From Methanobacteriaceae archaeon UBA349 (GTDB lineage Archaea; Methanobacteriota; Methanobacteria; Methanobacteriales; Methanobacteriaceae), in the NCBI GenBank assembly GCA_002509745.1, contig DAWK01000104.1, forward strand, positions 1-36,961: DNA of 36,961 bases, given 5' to 3'. The notes beneath the pieces were generated by a model, which saw only the letters and a list, made by a program, of their open reading frames with translations, did not search any database and was not told the DNA's origin. The translations under genes and the position numbers were made by a program. Of the stretch, positions 17,001 through 24,482 are shown one piece after another (the first letter of the stretch is position 1; every line of letters starts with the position of its first letter).

Positions 17001-18455
17001 ATTGGATTCGTACCTGAGGTTAATCCATGCTATGGCACTATCCACCAACCAATTTATCTGGCGATCAATTGGTTTGAACAATGTAATAGTGTATGGCAAG
17101 TACTGGGGCATTTCTTCCTGCGTGGAAATTATGATTGGATCAAACATCCCATCAAGTTCAGAAGGAACAATGGTACTACCTAAGGTACTTGCTTGCATTC
17201 CCTGTGTGCCATTTAGCCAACTTGAATAGTTCCCGAAATATTTATAGGCTTTTATGATAGGAACATCCAGTTTTTGGAGGTCTAATTGAGTATCATTGTA
17301 CGAGCTGTTGGAAGTCCAACCAAACATTTTATAATGGATTATTAAATCCACAGCGGATTGATTATTCTGTAGTAGAAACTTATTGATATTTGGGGTTCCA
17401 CTATGCGGATAGAAATATGGTATCACATTATAACCCTTATTTTCAAAAGCGCGGATTAAAGAATCCATTGTGGCCATATCAGTGCCTGAATACTCAGACT
17501 GACTGAATAAAATCCCTACAGTAGGTTTTCCTGCCTTGAATTGATACCATGTTTTATAATCATCCAAACTCGCAAAAAGCTTATTTGCATCGGGATGGTA
17601 TATGGCTTCACTGATTGAATAGATTGGTATTTGGGGTGTTCCCACATTTAATCCGAAAAATTTCACTCCAATGAATTTAAAGAGTTCTTTTCCATTGGCA
17701 TAGTTAATGTTGGACCAGTAATCTCTCATCCACTGGTACTGTGAATTCCCATTAGCAATAATTACTGCACTATGAATGCTAATGGCATAATTTATAGTCA
17801 TTACTGTGGGAATTCCATTTGCTGCTGATTGATTCATCAAAGCTGCTACACGGTTACAGTAGTCATTATTTTTTAGTCCGGATGCTAAATAGTCCACAAA
17901 AACCATATCATAATCAGTTATATTGACTGATTGTGGAAGATTTCCTGCAGTATAAGTATAGAATGTAATGTTTAAAAAATCACAATCTTTTATAGCATCA
18001 AGGAATCCAGGTTTAACAGAGTAAACAATAATCAACACTTTAGGTTTTCCCATCTCAAAATTAGCATTACCACTTAGATTCTTATTTTGATTATTTGAAT
18101 CCGAATCAACATTTACCAGTTTTGTAGATGATTTATGACCATCATGGCTGGCGGTGATATTGAATTGGGTATAATTACTTAAAAATTTGAGCTCGTATTT
18201 ACCTTGGTTGTCTGTTTTAGTCTTTGATATATTGTTTCCATTGTTTGAAGCAGTTACATCTACTCCTGCAAATGGTTCTTTGGTAACACAATCCAGAACC
18301 TGACCAGAAATAACAATTTGGGAATTGTTCTGATCACCTCCAGTGTTATTCTCTGTTGCGGATACTGCTCCGCACATTGCAATGATGAAAAATAAAGTCG
18401 TTACTAGTAAAATTACGTTTTTTTTCATCTTTTCACCTCCTTTACGTTTAATCAA
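14004..18455 (-). CDS. surface-anchored CobN-like protein 2, altered motifs
   Basis: This second giant CobN-like exported protein has about 1475 residues from the probable ATG at 18428, which follows GGAGGTGAAAAG (the outer frame runs to a TTG at 18455). It has a signal peptide (ending CGAVSATE), a carboxypeptidase-regulatory-like beta domain (about 48-110, ISGQVLDCVTKEPFAGV), a CobN body, a Ser/Gly stalk with KSYEVS, and a membrane anchor. Key motifs differ from gene 1: HLGTHGTLEW is DMGRHGTVAW (about residue 668) and CCHHTC is CSDSTC (about 1336). Loss of two His-type ligands and a Glu suggests a binding rather than catalytic role, or another metal. The promoter holds the shared TTATTAC/GTAATAA operator, so it is probably co-controlled with the DUF2162 and FmdE operons. 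Confidence 0.88.
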   Translation of the reverse strand: MIKRKGGEKMKKNVILLVTTLFFIIAMCGAVSATENNTGGDQNNSQIVISGQVLDCVTKEPFAGVDVTASNNGNNISKTKTDNQGKYELKFLSNYTQFNITASHDGHKSSTKLVNVDSDSNNQNKNLSGNANFEMGKPKVLIIVYSVKPGFLDAIKDCDFLNITFYTYTAGNLPQSVNITDYDMVFVDYLASGLKNNDYCNRVAALMNQSAANGIPTVMTINYAISIHSAVIIANGNSQYQWMRDYWSNINYANGKELFKFIGVKFFGLNVGTPQIPIYSISEAIYHPDANKLFASLDDYKTWYQFKAGKPTVGILFSQSEYSGTDMATMDSLIRAFENKGYNVIPYFYPHSGTPNINKFLLQNNQSAVDLIIHYKMFGWTSNSSYNDTQLDLQKLDVPIIKAYKYFGNYSSWLNGTQGMQASTLGSTIVPSELDGMFDPIIISTQEEMPQYLPYTITLFKPIDRQINWLVDSAIAWINLRYESNSDKKIAIIYWHGTGKDQGATAGHLDVYNSISSILQALKDSGYDLGTNNLPTNNTLVDLIRNQGLNVGLWAPGELEKLVKNNPVILVPEYEYLNWFNKLNAAKRKEVIDMWGEPPGDIMTYTKNGVKYLVLPVIQYGNVILAPEPSRGYNQDIDAMYHAGSVPPTHQYLAFYFWLKNDFKADAIIDMGRHGTVAWLPGKTGPGLDIDNCWAAIVSQDIPVIYPFTVEGSEGMLPKRRQGALMISHLTPSLTVSGLYGNLTILNDKISEYNSPNIDAETKAKLKTSILQLVKDLKINEDIGVNLTTINDTNFDQFLGKVHAYLDDIESEFIPYGLHVFGQPPQGDELTNLVQSLLGFGFRDYMKANNLSDTQVQLILKKLLIEGMNVNQAQISVLGSTSPQMTTYLNKALVHAENINKCTNEMTGLLRALNGRYIPPGISGDPINNPNVLPTGTNFYSFDPRKVPTAEATAIGNKLAQDLIDDYLNKTGNYPTKISFMLWAIHTQQDMGVMEAAIFYLLGVERVPDASNPSIVTDVKLITNLGRPRIDVVVSTTALYLTMFRCRLDLIDKAVRLAAAANDTQPNYVKQNSENTYQYLKSKGYSDDMARKLSMARIFSQEEGNHKNAMQHALLAGGSWENESQLADTYISTFGNLFQGSEVNSILFEDLYKQNLNGTEAVVFRRTFNANSLFSDSDYMGYFGGLGLTIREISGKEPLMYIMNSENLNNPKLETLAESLWRDVRSTYTNPKYIEKMMQSGAPGAAEFSEFIKNLAAWRVTSHNSVNSNMFQEAYDVYFKDKYNLNMKKWFDSANPYSHQSMAAVLLDSIRKGYWKASESDMKFLANTMAQNVIDNGMACSDSTCGNLATMKWASQYINPNMLAKFKNAVYQSTLAAGFAPELAKPSEGGNPSEDGSDGSSDSGSSGGSSTSSGSSSGSSQDKSVSEESQSTAGEQSSQKSYEVSKNIQSSSKNNDNYAYALVGLIALMGLIGFGYFKGVGRN

Positions 18456-18473
18456 AATAAATTGAACTTACCA

Positions 18474-18540
18474 GTATATAATAATAGTTATTAATTAAAT
18501 ATTATTACATTTTTTAATATATTTTAAATTTAGTAATAAA
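18474..18540 (-). promoter_or_regulatory. promoter of CobN-like gene 2 with shared operator
   Basis: Inverted repeat TTATTAC (18502-18508), 24 bp, GTAATAA (18533-18539) lies about 20 bp upstream of a TATA box (TTATATACT, about 18474-18482). The expected start is about 25 bp further on, leaving a short leader with the ribosome site. The same arms and spacing occur at 8741-8779 and 23535-23573. Confidence 0.65.
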
Positions 18541-18720
18541 ATAATTAAAAAAATAATACTTTTTGAATAAAATCTAAATTTAAATGATTATTATGTCCTT
18601 AAAAATAAATTCTACTCCTAAAAAGTAATATCTATAAAATCAGCACTAAAAAGGCAAAAGTATTAATTATAAAATAAAATCTTTAAAAAAATTAAAAAAG
18701 AAGAATAATTCAAAAATTAA

Positions 18721-19191
18721 TCAACTTAACTTCTTCTTCATCCAGAAAGCACCCAGGCCTAAACCAGCCATAATACCAATTAAAAGACCAGCCAATAGTG
18801 GTGTTAAAAATCCAGTGTTATTATTGGAAGATAAAAGAGTTAATCCATTTTTTATATCCATATCATCCCCAGAACTAACAAATATCCGGTTAGACACACT
18901 AGGGTTTTTAGCTAGGAAATCATTGACCGTATCTTGATAGGCCACTGCCAGAATTCTCTTATTGGAGTTGGTTAAAGCATGTTCTAACTGATGGGTGACC
19001 TCATCAGATGATTTAAATTTGTAAACCTTAACCTCAACTCCCATTTCATCCACCACTTTTTTAGCCAGCACTCCGGTAGAATTATCTGCAATGACAATGG
19101 TTGATTGATTAGTGACATCTATTCCATGGGCACTGACCGCAGAGATCGTTCCTAAAAGAATAAATAATAAGCAAATTACTTTTATTTTCAT
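18721..19191 (-). CDS. exported, C-terminally anchored small protein next to cbiM
   Basis: This 156-residue protein has an N-terminal signal or helix (about 4-21), an extracytoplasmic domain and a C-terminal helix (about 127-150) before KKKLS. The two-helix topology recalls CbiN, the small partner of CbiM, but the loop is much longer and I see no clear CbiN sequence match. If the signal is cleaved after VSA, the mature protein starts with His (HGIDV). It begins 13 bp after cbiM with an AGAGGATTAAA site, so the two are cotranscribed. A role as metal-delivery or gating partner of CbiM is inference. Confidence 0.7.
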   Translation of the reverse strand: MKIKVICLLFILLGTISAVSAHGIDVTNQSTIVIADNSTGVLAKKVVDEMGVEVKVYKFKSSDEVTHQLEHALTNSNKRILAVAYQDTVNDFLAKNPSVSNRIFVSSGDDMDIKNGLTLLSSNNNTGFLTPLLAGLLIGIMAGLGLGAFWMKKKLS

Positions 19192-19204
19192 TTTAATCCT
19201 CTTT

Positions 19205-19828
19205 TTAAATTTTATCCAATTTTAACATTTCAGGTTTGACTTTGGAGATAAATGATATGATAGCAACATTGGCTAGCCCTTCAATAACCGCAATGAATAG
19301 ATAAAATGGTATTAAAGTGGTCATTAACATTTCTAAAGTAGCAACTCCCGCCAGTATTAAAATAATAGCATTAGTAATCGTGGCCATTATTATACCCATT
19401 AGAGTACCCGCGAAGATGCTTAATCTTTCATCAAGATCATAGGTTAGTTTGTAGAATAAATAAGTGGAAATACTCATTACCACACCCATAGCTAGTACAT
19501 TAGCTCCCAGAGTGGTTATTCCACCCATCCCTAAGAAAAGGAACTGCAAAAGCAAACATAAAAAAGCTACAGCTATGCCTGTTAAAGGGCCCAGTAAAAT
19601 AGCTACTAGGGGTATCAGGAAAAAGTGCATAGGGATGCCAAAGGGAGATGGTATGGATAAAGAAGATACTACAACGGTCACCGCGGCAAAAATTCCCGTA
19701 TTTATAATCAGTTTATCTTTTTGCTCGCTTTTGGATATTTTAAAAGCATAAAATGCTAAAGGTATAATGGCTAAAATCCAGTAAATCACTGCTTGCCACA
19801 AAGGTATAATTCCATCAGGTAAATGCAA
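19205..19828 (-). CDS. cbiM: CbiM-type ECF cobalt/nickel transporter S-component
   Basis: CbiM is the membrane substrate-binding subunit of energy-coupling-factor cobalt (or nickel) importers. This 207-residue copy has about six or seven helices and the N-terminal MHLPDG, in which His2 is the conserved metal ligand, plus GANVLAMG in the core (CbiM proteins often have N in place of the A). Translation starts at TTG; the GGAGG lies about 9 nt before and the MHLPDG start leaves no doubt. No CbiQ/CbiO energy module is in the window, so it must share one encoded elsewhere. It sits between two exported small proteins in the FmdE operon. Cobalt versus nickel cannot be decided from sequence. Confidence 0.92.
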   Translation of the reverse strand: MHLPDGIIPLWQAVIYWILAIIPLAFYAFKISKSEQKDKLIINTGIFAAVTVVVSSLSIPSPFGIPMHFFLIPLVAILLGPLTGIAVAFLCLLLQFLFLGMGGITTLGANVLAMGVVMSISTYLFYKLTYDLDERLSIFAGTLMGIIMATITNAIILILAGVATLEMLMTTLIPFYLFIAVIEGLANVAIISFISKVKPEMLKLDKI

Positions 19829-19904
19829 AATTTAATCCTCCTATTAGTAAAATTAATGTGAAAAAGATAGTTTTTAGTTTTTTTTAAATTTATCTGATAA
19901 ATTA

Positions 19905-20408
19905 TTAAGAAAACCGTCCAAAATGGCCCAGCTTCAATATTAAAGCCATTCCTCCAAATCCAACAATAAATACTCCCACCATAGTTGCAATATTCCATGG
20001 CATGTCTGATGAGGTCGAAGTTGAATTATTTTGATTATCAGATACTTCTTCTACCCTTGTGGAATTAAAATCATTATTTTCAGAATCCGTATCATTAGAT
20101 CCACTATCGGTAGATTGTGTGGTAGAATCACTGCTTGAATCCGAGTTTCCAGTGTTTTTGTTGCTGCTAGTTGTCTTTTTAGTATTTTTATTATTAGTAT
20201 CAGAATTTTGATTTGATTGGCCTGAATTATCGTCGGTAACTTCTTCTGGGGGATATTCCTCACCATGTCCTGGGTGAGCTACTGCTATGCCACTGCCAAC
20301 AATAGCCATAATTATAAAAGTCATTAATATTAGGGAATTTGTTGTTGTTTTTTTAATAAAATCACATCCATTAATATTCAAATAAAAATAAATCATGAAA
20401 TTCTTCAA
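19905..20408 (-). CDS. His-bearing exported stalk protein next to cbiM
   Basis: This exported protein has a signal peptide ending near GSGIAVA, a predicted mature N-terminus HPGHGEEYPPEEV, a long Ser/Asn/Thr/Asp stalk (about residues 60-135) and a C-terminal membrane helix (about 137-160). The HxxH and acidic start could bind a metal ion outside the cell. The outer ATG at 20408 gives an unlikely N-terminus. GGATGTGAT followed by ATT at 20357 is a better fit and leaves KKTTTN as the basic n-region (150 residues). It lies 76 bp upstream of cbiM and probably feeds metal to it (inference). No family recognised. Confidence 0.65.
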   Translation of the reverse strand: MKNFMIYFYLNINGCDFIKKTTTNSLILMTFIIMAIVGSGIAVAHPGHGEEYPPEEVTDDNSGQSNQNSDTNNKNTKKTTSSNKNTGNSDSSSDSTTQSTDSGSNDTDSENNDFNSTRVEEVSDNQNNSTSTSSDMPWNIATMVGVFIVGFGGMALILKLGHFGRFS

Positions 20409-20414
20409 TCTTGT

Positions 20415-20441
20415 TTAAAAAAATAAAAAAAGAAAAAGGGG
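20415..20441 (-). terminator. T-tract terminator after FmdE-domain gene
   Basis: Minus-strand CCCCTTTTTCTTTTTTT lies just after the FmdE-domain stop and resembles those after both CobN-like genes. Read-through would still be needed if the cbiM genes lack their own promoter. Confidence 0.5.
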
Positions 20442-20448
20442 AGATTAT

Positions 20449-22472
20449 TTAGTTTTTACTACGCATGAAACCGAATCCAACTAATCCACCAATAGCTAAA
20501 ATACCAACTAAAGCATATGCCCAGTTGTTATTAGAATCTTGTTTGGTTGAAGATTTTTCAGATACTTCATAAGATTTTGCATCAGCTGGTTGAGTAGTAG
20601 TCTCAGAAGCTGCACTAACAGAGGTAGGACTTACACCGACAGATGTAGGGCCATTGTCATTAGATCCGCCATTATTGGATCCGCCGTTATCGGAGCCACC
20701 ATTATTGGTAGATCCACCATTATTAATCACATGAGTCCCGTTATTGTTGTTCTGAGTACCATTCTGACCATTTTTAGCTAATAACTCTGCTAATGATTTT
20801 TTAGGCCAAGACTTCAATTTTTCCAAAGCATCACCCTGTTGTAGTGCATGGTACTGATCTTCAGTAATGTAATTATCTTCTGATTGTACAATACTTAGTG
20901 GAGTAGCAATATAAGGACTTGATTCTCCATTATACATGGCTATAAAAGCTGCAATCTGAGCTTCTCTTTTTGCTTCATCAGTAGTAAGACCTGTCAAATC
21001 ATAAGTAGGCCATTTGAAACTGATAATAGCAGTTTTTCCAGTTTTAGTAACCGGATCCCATACCACTATTACTCCTTCTTCAGTTCCACCAGGTAAATAC
21101 TCTGATGCAGTTTCGTCGTTGGTCATTCTCTGATTCATATAACTTCCCATTCCAGGAGATACACCAAGTAAGTAAATCAGACTGTCATCCTTACAGTATA
21201 TACTGGAAGCAGTCCAGAAGTAGCTCTGATTACCACTTAATGGGAAATTCTTCTGTATATAATCAGTTATAAAGAATCCAGGCTGTACTCCAGGACATGC
21301 ATGGTTGTGGAATAGGAAAGTCATTAGCTGGTCAAAGGCCGGGTCATTTCTCCAGGCATTAGCAATACTCTGAATATTGGCCCAGTTACCATCTGGAATA
21401 ACAAATTTACTCAGATTACTTACCTTGGTAGCGTTGTTCAAGGCCTTTGGCCCTATATCATTTACCTGACTACCATTGGTATTGGTACCCACAAAGAATG
21501 TATTGTTGTTAGGGTTGTATCTGAGGTAAACATTACTCATAGTAGTTCCATCAAGACCTCTTAACACGAAGTTGAACCAAAGTGGTTTCCATATTCCCAT
21601 GTGAATTGGTAGTAGAGTAGATCTACTTAACCTTGAACCTAAGATATCATATATACCATCCCAGGTGGCTTCGGTGGTTTGTCCATTGAGGTAGACGTAA
21701 CCGGCAGAAGTCAAGACAGCAAGGTCCATGTCCTCTTTTTCCAAATCAATACCTAGTTCATTTTTGAAGGTCTGTTTGGCCAGACTAGCAGCGTCTATAC
21801 CGATCTGTTTAATCTGATCATAAGTTAACTGACTGGTGTTAGTAATGTTGTTAGAACGGGTGGCATTGGTCAGGTTAAGGCTTTTAATGTAATTAATATC
21901 CAGTCCATGTGCGTTCTGCATAACAAAGCGTACGGTACCATTGTTAGTTGCATTTTCAGGGTTATTTTTCGGGTTAGGGAAAGTAACATTAGCTGCTGTT
22001 CCTAAAAAGTAGTAAAACTGTTCTTCGGTTAAACCGGTAAGTTCATAATAGAATTCAACTAATTGAGTCGGATTACTTTTAATCTTTTTAAGTAACCATG
22101 TATTGTATTTCAACTCTTCTAAACTACCAGAGGAAGTAATTCCAGTTTCGGTTTGGAAAGCTGTTTTGAGCTTTGCTTTATCATAGCTCATTACTACAAG
22201 ATCACCAGTTCCTGCAACATTTACCACATAGGATTTTGATCCGTCAGTGTTGGTTACCACTTTGTAAGTGGTATCTGTCCAGCGGATGAAACCTAACATG
22301 TTTTTGGTTGCACCGGTAGAAGTAGTGTCAAATCCGGAGTATCCACCTTTACCGGGAGTTGCATCTAAAAAGTACATAACTGCATCATCATCAGAGTCAC
22401 CAGGGACACCTAAGATTTTGTAGGAAGTTAAATCAGCAGAGAACCAGTTCCTCCAGAAGTGGCCTGTTTAGG
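20449..22472 (-). CDS. FmdE-domain surface protein, 3' part of frameshifted gene
   Basis: This is the downstream part of a surface protein split by a frameshift near 22437-22470. The open frame reaches up to about 22472 and has no convincing start of its own; the first ATG (22377) is internal. It completes the first FmdE domain (ADLTSYKILGV...), then carries a second with FLFHNHACPG. A Gly/Asn repeat stalk (NNGGS units), KSYEVS and a membrane anchor follow. FmdE domains bind zinc through His/Cys and were first seen beside molybdenum formylmethanofuran dehydrogenase. Here they are outside the cell, so a metal- or cofactor-binding role is more likely than one in methanogenesis. Confidence 0.8.
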
Positions 22473-23471
22473 CGGGTAGTACTGCAGTAATGCTTTGGTA
22501 ATAGTGTATCCACCAAGAGTTCCTTCACAAACGTGACCGTGGAAAGCAGCTTCTCTTAAAACATCAGCAGGAGCTCCAGCAGCCCATGCATTGGCCAAAC
22601 TAGCAAAGGAAAATCCATTTTCTGATGTTACTTTCTGAACGAAAGTGTTCCATTGTGCTTTTGTCATGTTCTCTGATATGGTACCAGTGTAAACCGGAGT
22701 GGTTGATCCATTTCTAAAGACCACAACTTGCAAATTGGTTCCTTTTTTGGTTATAAATGCAAAGTCCACTGGATCTACAGCAGTTTGGCGTAGCATTAGA
22801 ACATTATTTTTACCATAGCTGAATTTACCATTTCCTGCATTTAATATGCCTTCAATGCAGTCTTCACTGGTGACACCATTGAGTTTTGGTACACCCGCAG
22901 TGGTAATGGCCAGTACACTATCTGCACTGGAAAAATTCAAAATCTGATCTGCTTTACTGGTTACTTCTCGGCCCAATTTGTAATTGGCAGTGGCCATCAT
23001 ATTGAAAGTAGAACTTCCATAAAGATTAGGGTCACTATCATTGTTGGGATCGAAGAAAACTCCAACTTCCTTGGTTTGAGTAGTATAGCCTGAAGCAGCA
23101 ACAGTTACATTAAATTTTGTTCCATTAACTGCACCAGGATATAGGAAACTCAGTTTATAACCTTGGAAAGCCATATCATAAGTTTTATTGTAAGCTATCT
23201 TGGTACCATTGTTATCTTTAACAGTTATTTCTGGATTAATAGAATTATCTGAAGAATATTCATAGCCAACTTTAACTCCAATTATAGGGTCTATTACCGT
23301 TTGATTATCAGATACAGTTGATTGAACATCACTGTCATTACCTCCTGTACTTGATAAGTCTTCTGCAGACACTGTTCCACATATACACAGTGTCAAAAGA
23401 ACTGCAAGAGTCATTAATACTATTTGTCTTTTAATTCCTTGTTTTTTAATACTTATCACCTCCTTTAACAT
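22428..23471 (-). CDS. FmdE-domain surface protein, 5' part of frameshifted gene
   Basis: This is the upstream part of the same gene: a signal peptide ending CGTVSAE, a beta-rich adhesin-like domain (about 45-150), and the first FmdE domain with FHGHVCEG (about residue 312). After YYPPKQATSGGTG it runs into a TAA, while the -1 frame continues the domain. Both halves are otherwise intact, so this is a very recent mutation, a sequence error or true frameshifting. The intact product would be about 1000 residues. Coordinates use the outer ATG; GGAGGTGATAAGT places the likely start at ATT 23450, giving the basic n-region KKQGIKRQ. The promoter carries the shared operator. Confidence 0.8.
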   Translation of the reverse strand: MLKEVISIKKQGIKRQIVLMTLAVLLTLCICGTVSAEDLSSTGGNDSDVQSTVSDNQTVIDPIIGVKVGYEYSSDNSINPEITVKDNNGTKIAYNKTYDMAFQGYKLSFLYPGAVNGTKFNVTVAASGYTTQTKEVGVFFDPNNDSDPNLYGSSTFNMMATANYKLGREVTSKADQILNFSSADSVLAITTAGVPKLNGVTSEDCIEGILNAGNGKFSYGKNNVLMLRQTAVDPVDFAFITKKGTNLQVVVFRNGSTTPVYTGTISENMTKAQWNTFVQKVTSENGFSFASLANAWAAGAPADVLREAAFHGHVCEGTLGGYTITKALLQYYPPKQATSGGTGSLLI

Positions 23472-23510
23472 CTTTTAAGCAGTTTACACATACTGCTAAA
23501 ATAGATTGTA

Positions 23511-23624
23511 GTAATACCATTTATAATATTTATGTTATTACAAATCTAATTAAATCGCAAATATTAGTAATAATATTAAAATAAATAATACAATAATATG
23601 GTAAAAAATCAAATTAGTAATAAT
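23511..23624 (-). promoter_or_regulatory. FmdE operon promoter with shared operator and extra half sites
   Basis: Inverted repeat TTATTAC (23535-23541), 25 bp, GTAATAA (23567-23573) lies about 7 bp upstream of a minus-strand TATA box (ATTATAAAT, about 23519-23528). An extra TTAGTAATAA occurs at about 23614-23623 and a GTAATA at 23511. This is the densest cluster of the motif in the window and probably controls the FmdE gene and, by read-through, the cbiM genes. Confidence 0.65.
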
Positions 23625-23780
23625 CAATTTAAAAGTCTAAAAACAGTTTTAAAAATCTATGAAAGCTAATTAAAGGTTTATTAAAGTTTAATTCATTGAA
23701 AAAAAGTTATAATATGGAAATAAATAACAATAGTTATCTAAAAACATTAAACGTAATAACATCGATTCATGAGATTAATT

Positions 23781-23900
23781 AAAAATAAAAAAAGGGAGGT
23801 TCCAATAGGGAGTCAATCCCTACTGGAAGAGGGAATAAATTGGCGAATATAAAATATCATACAAGTGCCAAATTTATTGTGACAAATATGGATTGTTTAG
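23781..23900 (-). ncRNA. candidate small structured RNA with terminator
   Basis: Within a gene-free kilobase (23472-24482), two strong hairpins stand next to each other: AATAAATTGGC / GCCAAATTTATT (23834-23878) and TTCCAATAGGG / CCCTACTGGAA (23800-23828). On the minus strand the second is followed by CCTCCC and a run of seven T, a good terminator. A degenerate copy of the island operator (TTATTAA-N25-GTAATAA, 23933-23971) and AT-rich TATA-like sequence lie just upstream. This would fit a ~110-nt regulatory RNA. It matches no RNA family I know. Confidence 0.35.
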
Positions 23901-23992
23901 ATAATTATTTAACACTTTCTATTTATTTATTATTATTAACTTTAGGCATTAAAATAAAGAAAAAGTAATAACAAGTATTGGAATATAAAATA

Positions 23993-24040
23993 GGACATCC
24001 AATAATAAAGGCTGAGCGAAAGGATTGTTATTAGATGTCC
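23993..24040. other. 48-bp imperfect inverted repeat
   Basis: GGACATC (23993-23999) pairs with GATGTCC (24034-24040), continued after one mismatch by AATAA / TTATT, around a 22-nt loop containing GGCTGAGCG. It could be part of a structured RNA or a remnant of a mobile-element end. The rest of the region to 24330 is AT-rich with no gene. Confidence 0.35.
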
Positions 24041-24328
24041 ATATTTATATTAAGTCATACCAAAGATGACCGAGCAGTGGAGGAAACAATGCCCAATTAA
24101 TAGAATGTCAAAATAGTATAAATACTTTTTGGAAAATAAGTATTACAAATAGGGCTAAAACATTTATAATCGTATTAAATCCTTTAAAAGAAAATTGAAA
24201 AAAAATAAATCTAAATAATATAATAAATAACAGCAGAAAAAAATCAAGATGAAGAATAATACAAACTTAATTGATTTTAATATATTAAATATAAGAATAA
24301 AGTTAAAAAAATAAACAATAAAATTTAA

Positions 24329-24450
24329 TTCAAAATAGAACCATATCAAAGGGGGAGGGGTTTGTTAACCCCAATCTAATTAAGATAATAAAATATATAA
24401 AGTTAATTATTTTTATAAAAAAAGTATTACTTAAAAATAAATAAAAAGAA
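24329..24450. repeat. ~120-bp intergenic repeat, right copy
   Basis: Same orientation and about 90% identical by eye to 6771-6895, including the G-rich core and hairpin. It lies just past the 3' end of the DUF3194 gene and marks the right border of the surface-protein island. Confidence 0.85.
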
Positions 24451-24482
24451 ATCTATAAAGGAATATACTAAATAAGAAATTA

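Noticed and set aside
8864..18455. Standard aerobic cobaltochelatase (CobN of cobalamin synthesis)
   Set aside because: Both proteins have signal peptides, stalks and membrane anchors, and no cobS/cobT or other cobalamin-synthesis gene is near. An outside location makes cobalt insertion into a precursor unlikely.
20449..23471. Subunit of formylmethanofuran dehydrogenase
   Set aside because: FmdE domains are present, but the protein is exported and anchored, and no other fmd/fwd subunit is near.
23781..24120. RNase P RNA, SRP RNA or C/D box RNA
   Set aside because: GGAGGAAAC and GATGACCG fragments looked suggestive, but the conserved cores and C/D box pairs of these RNAs are not present.
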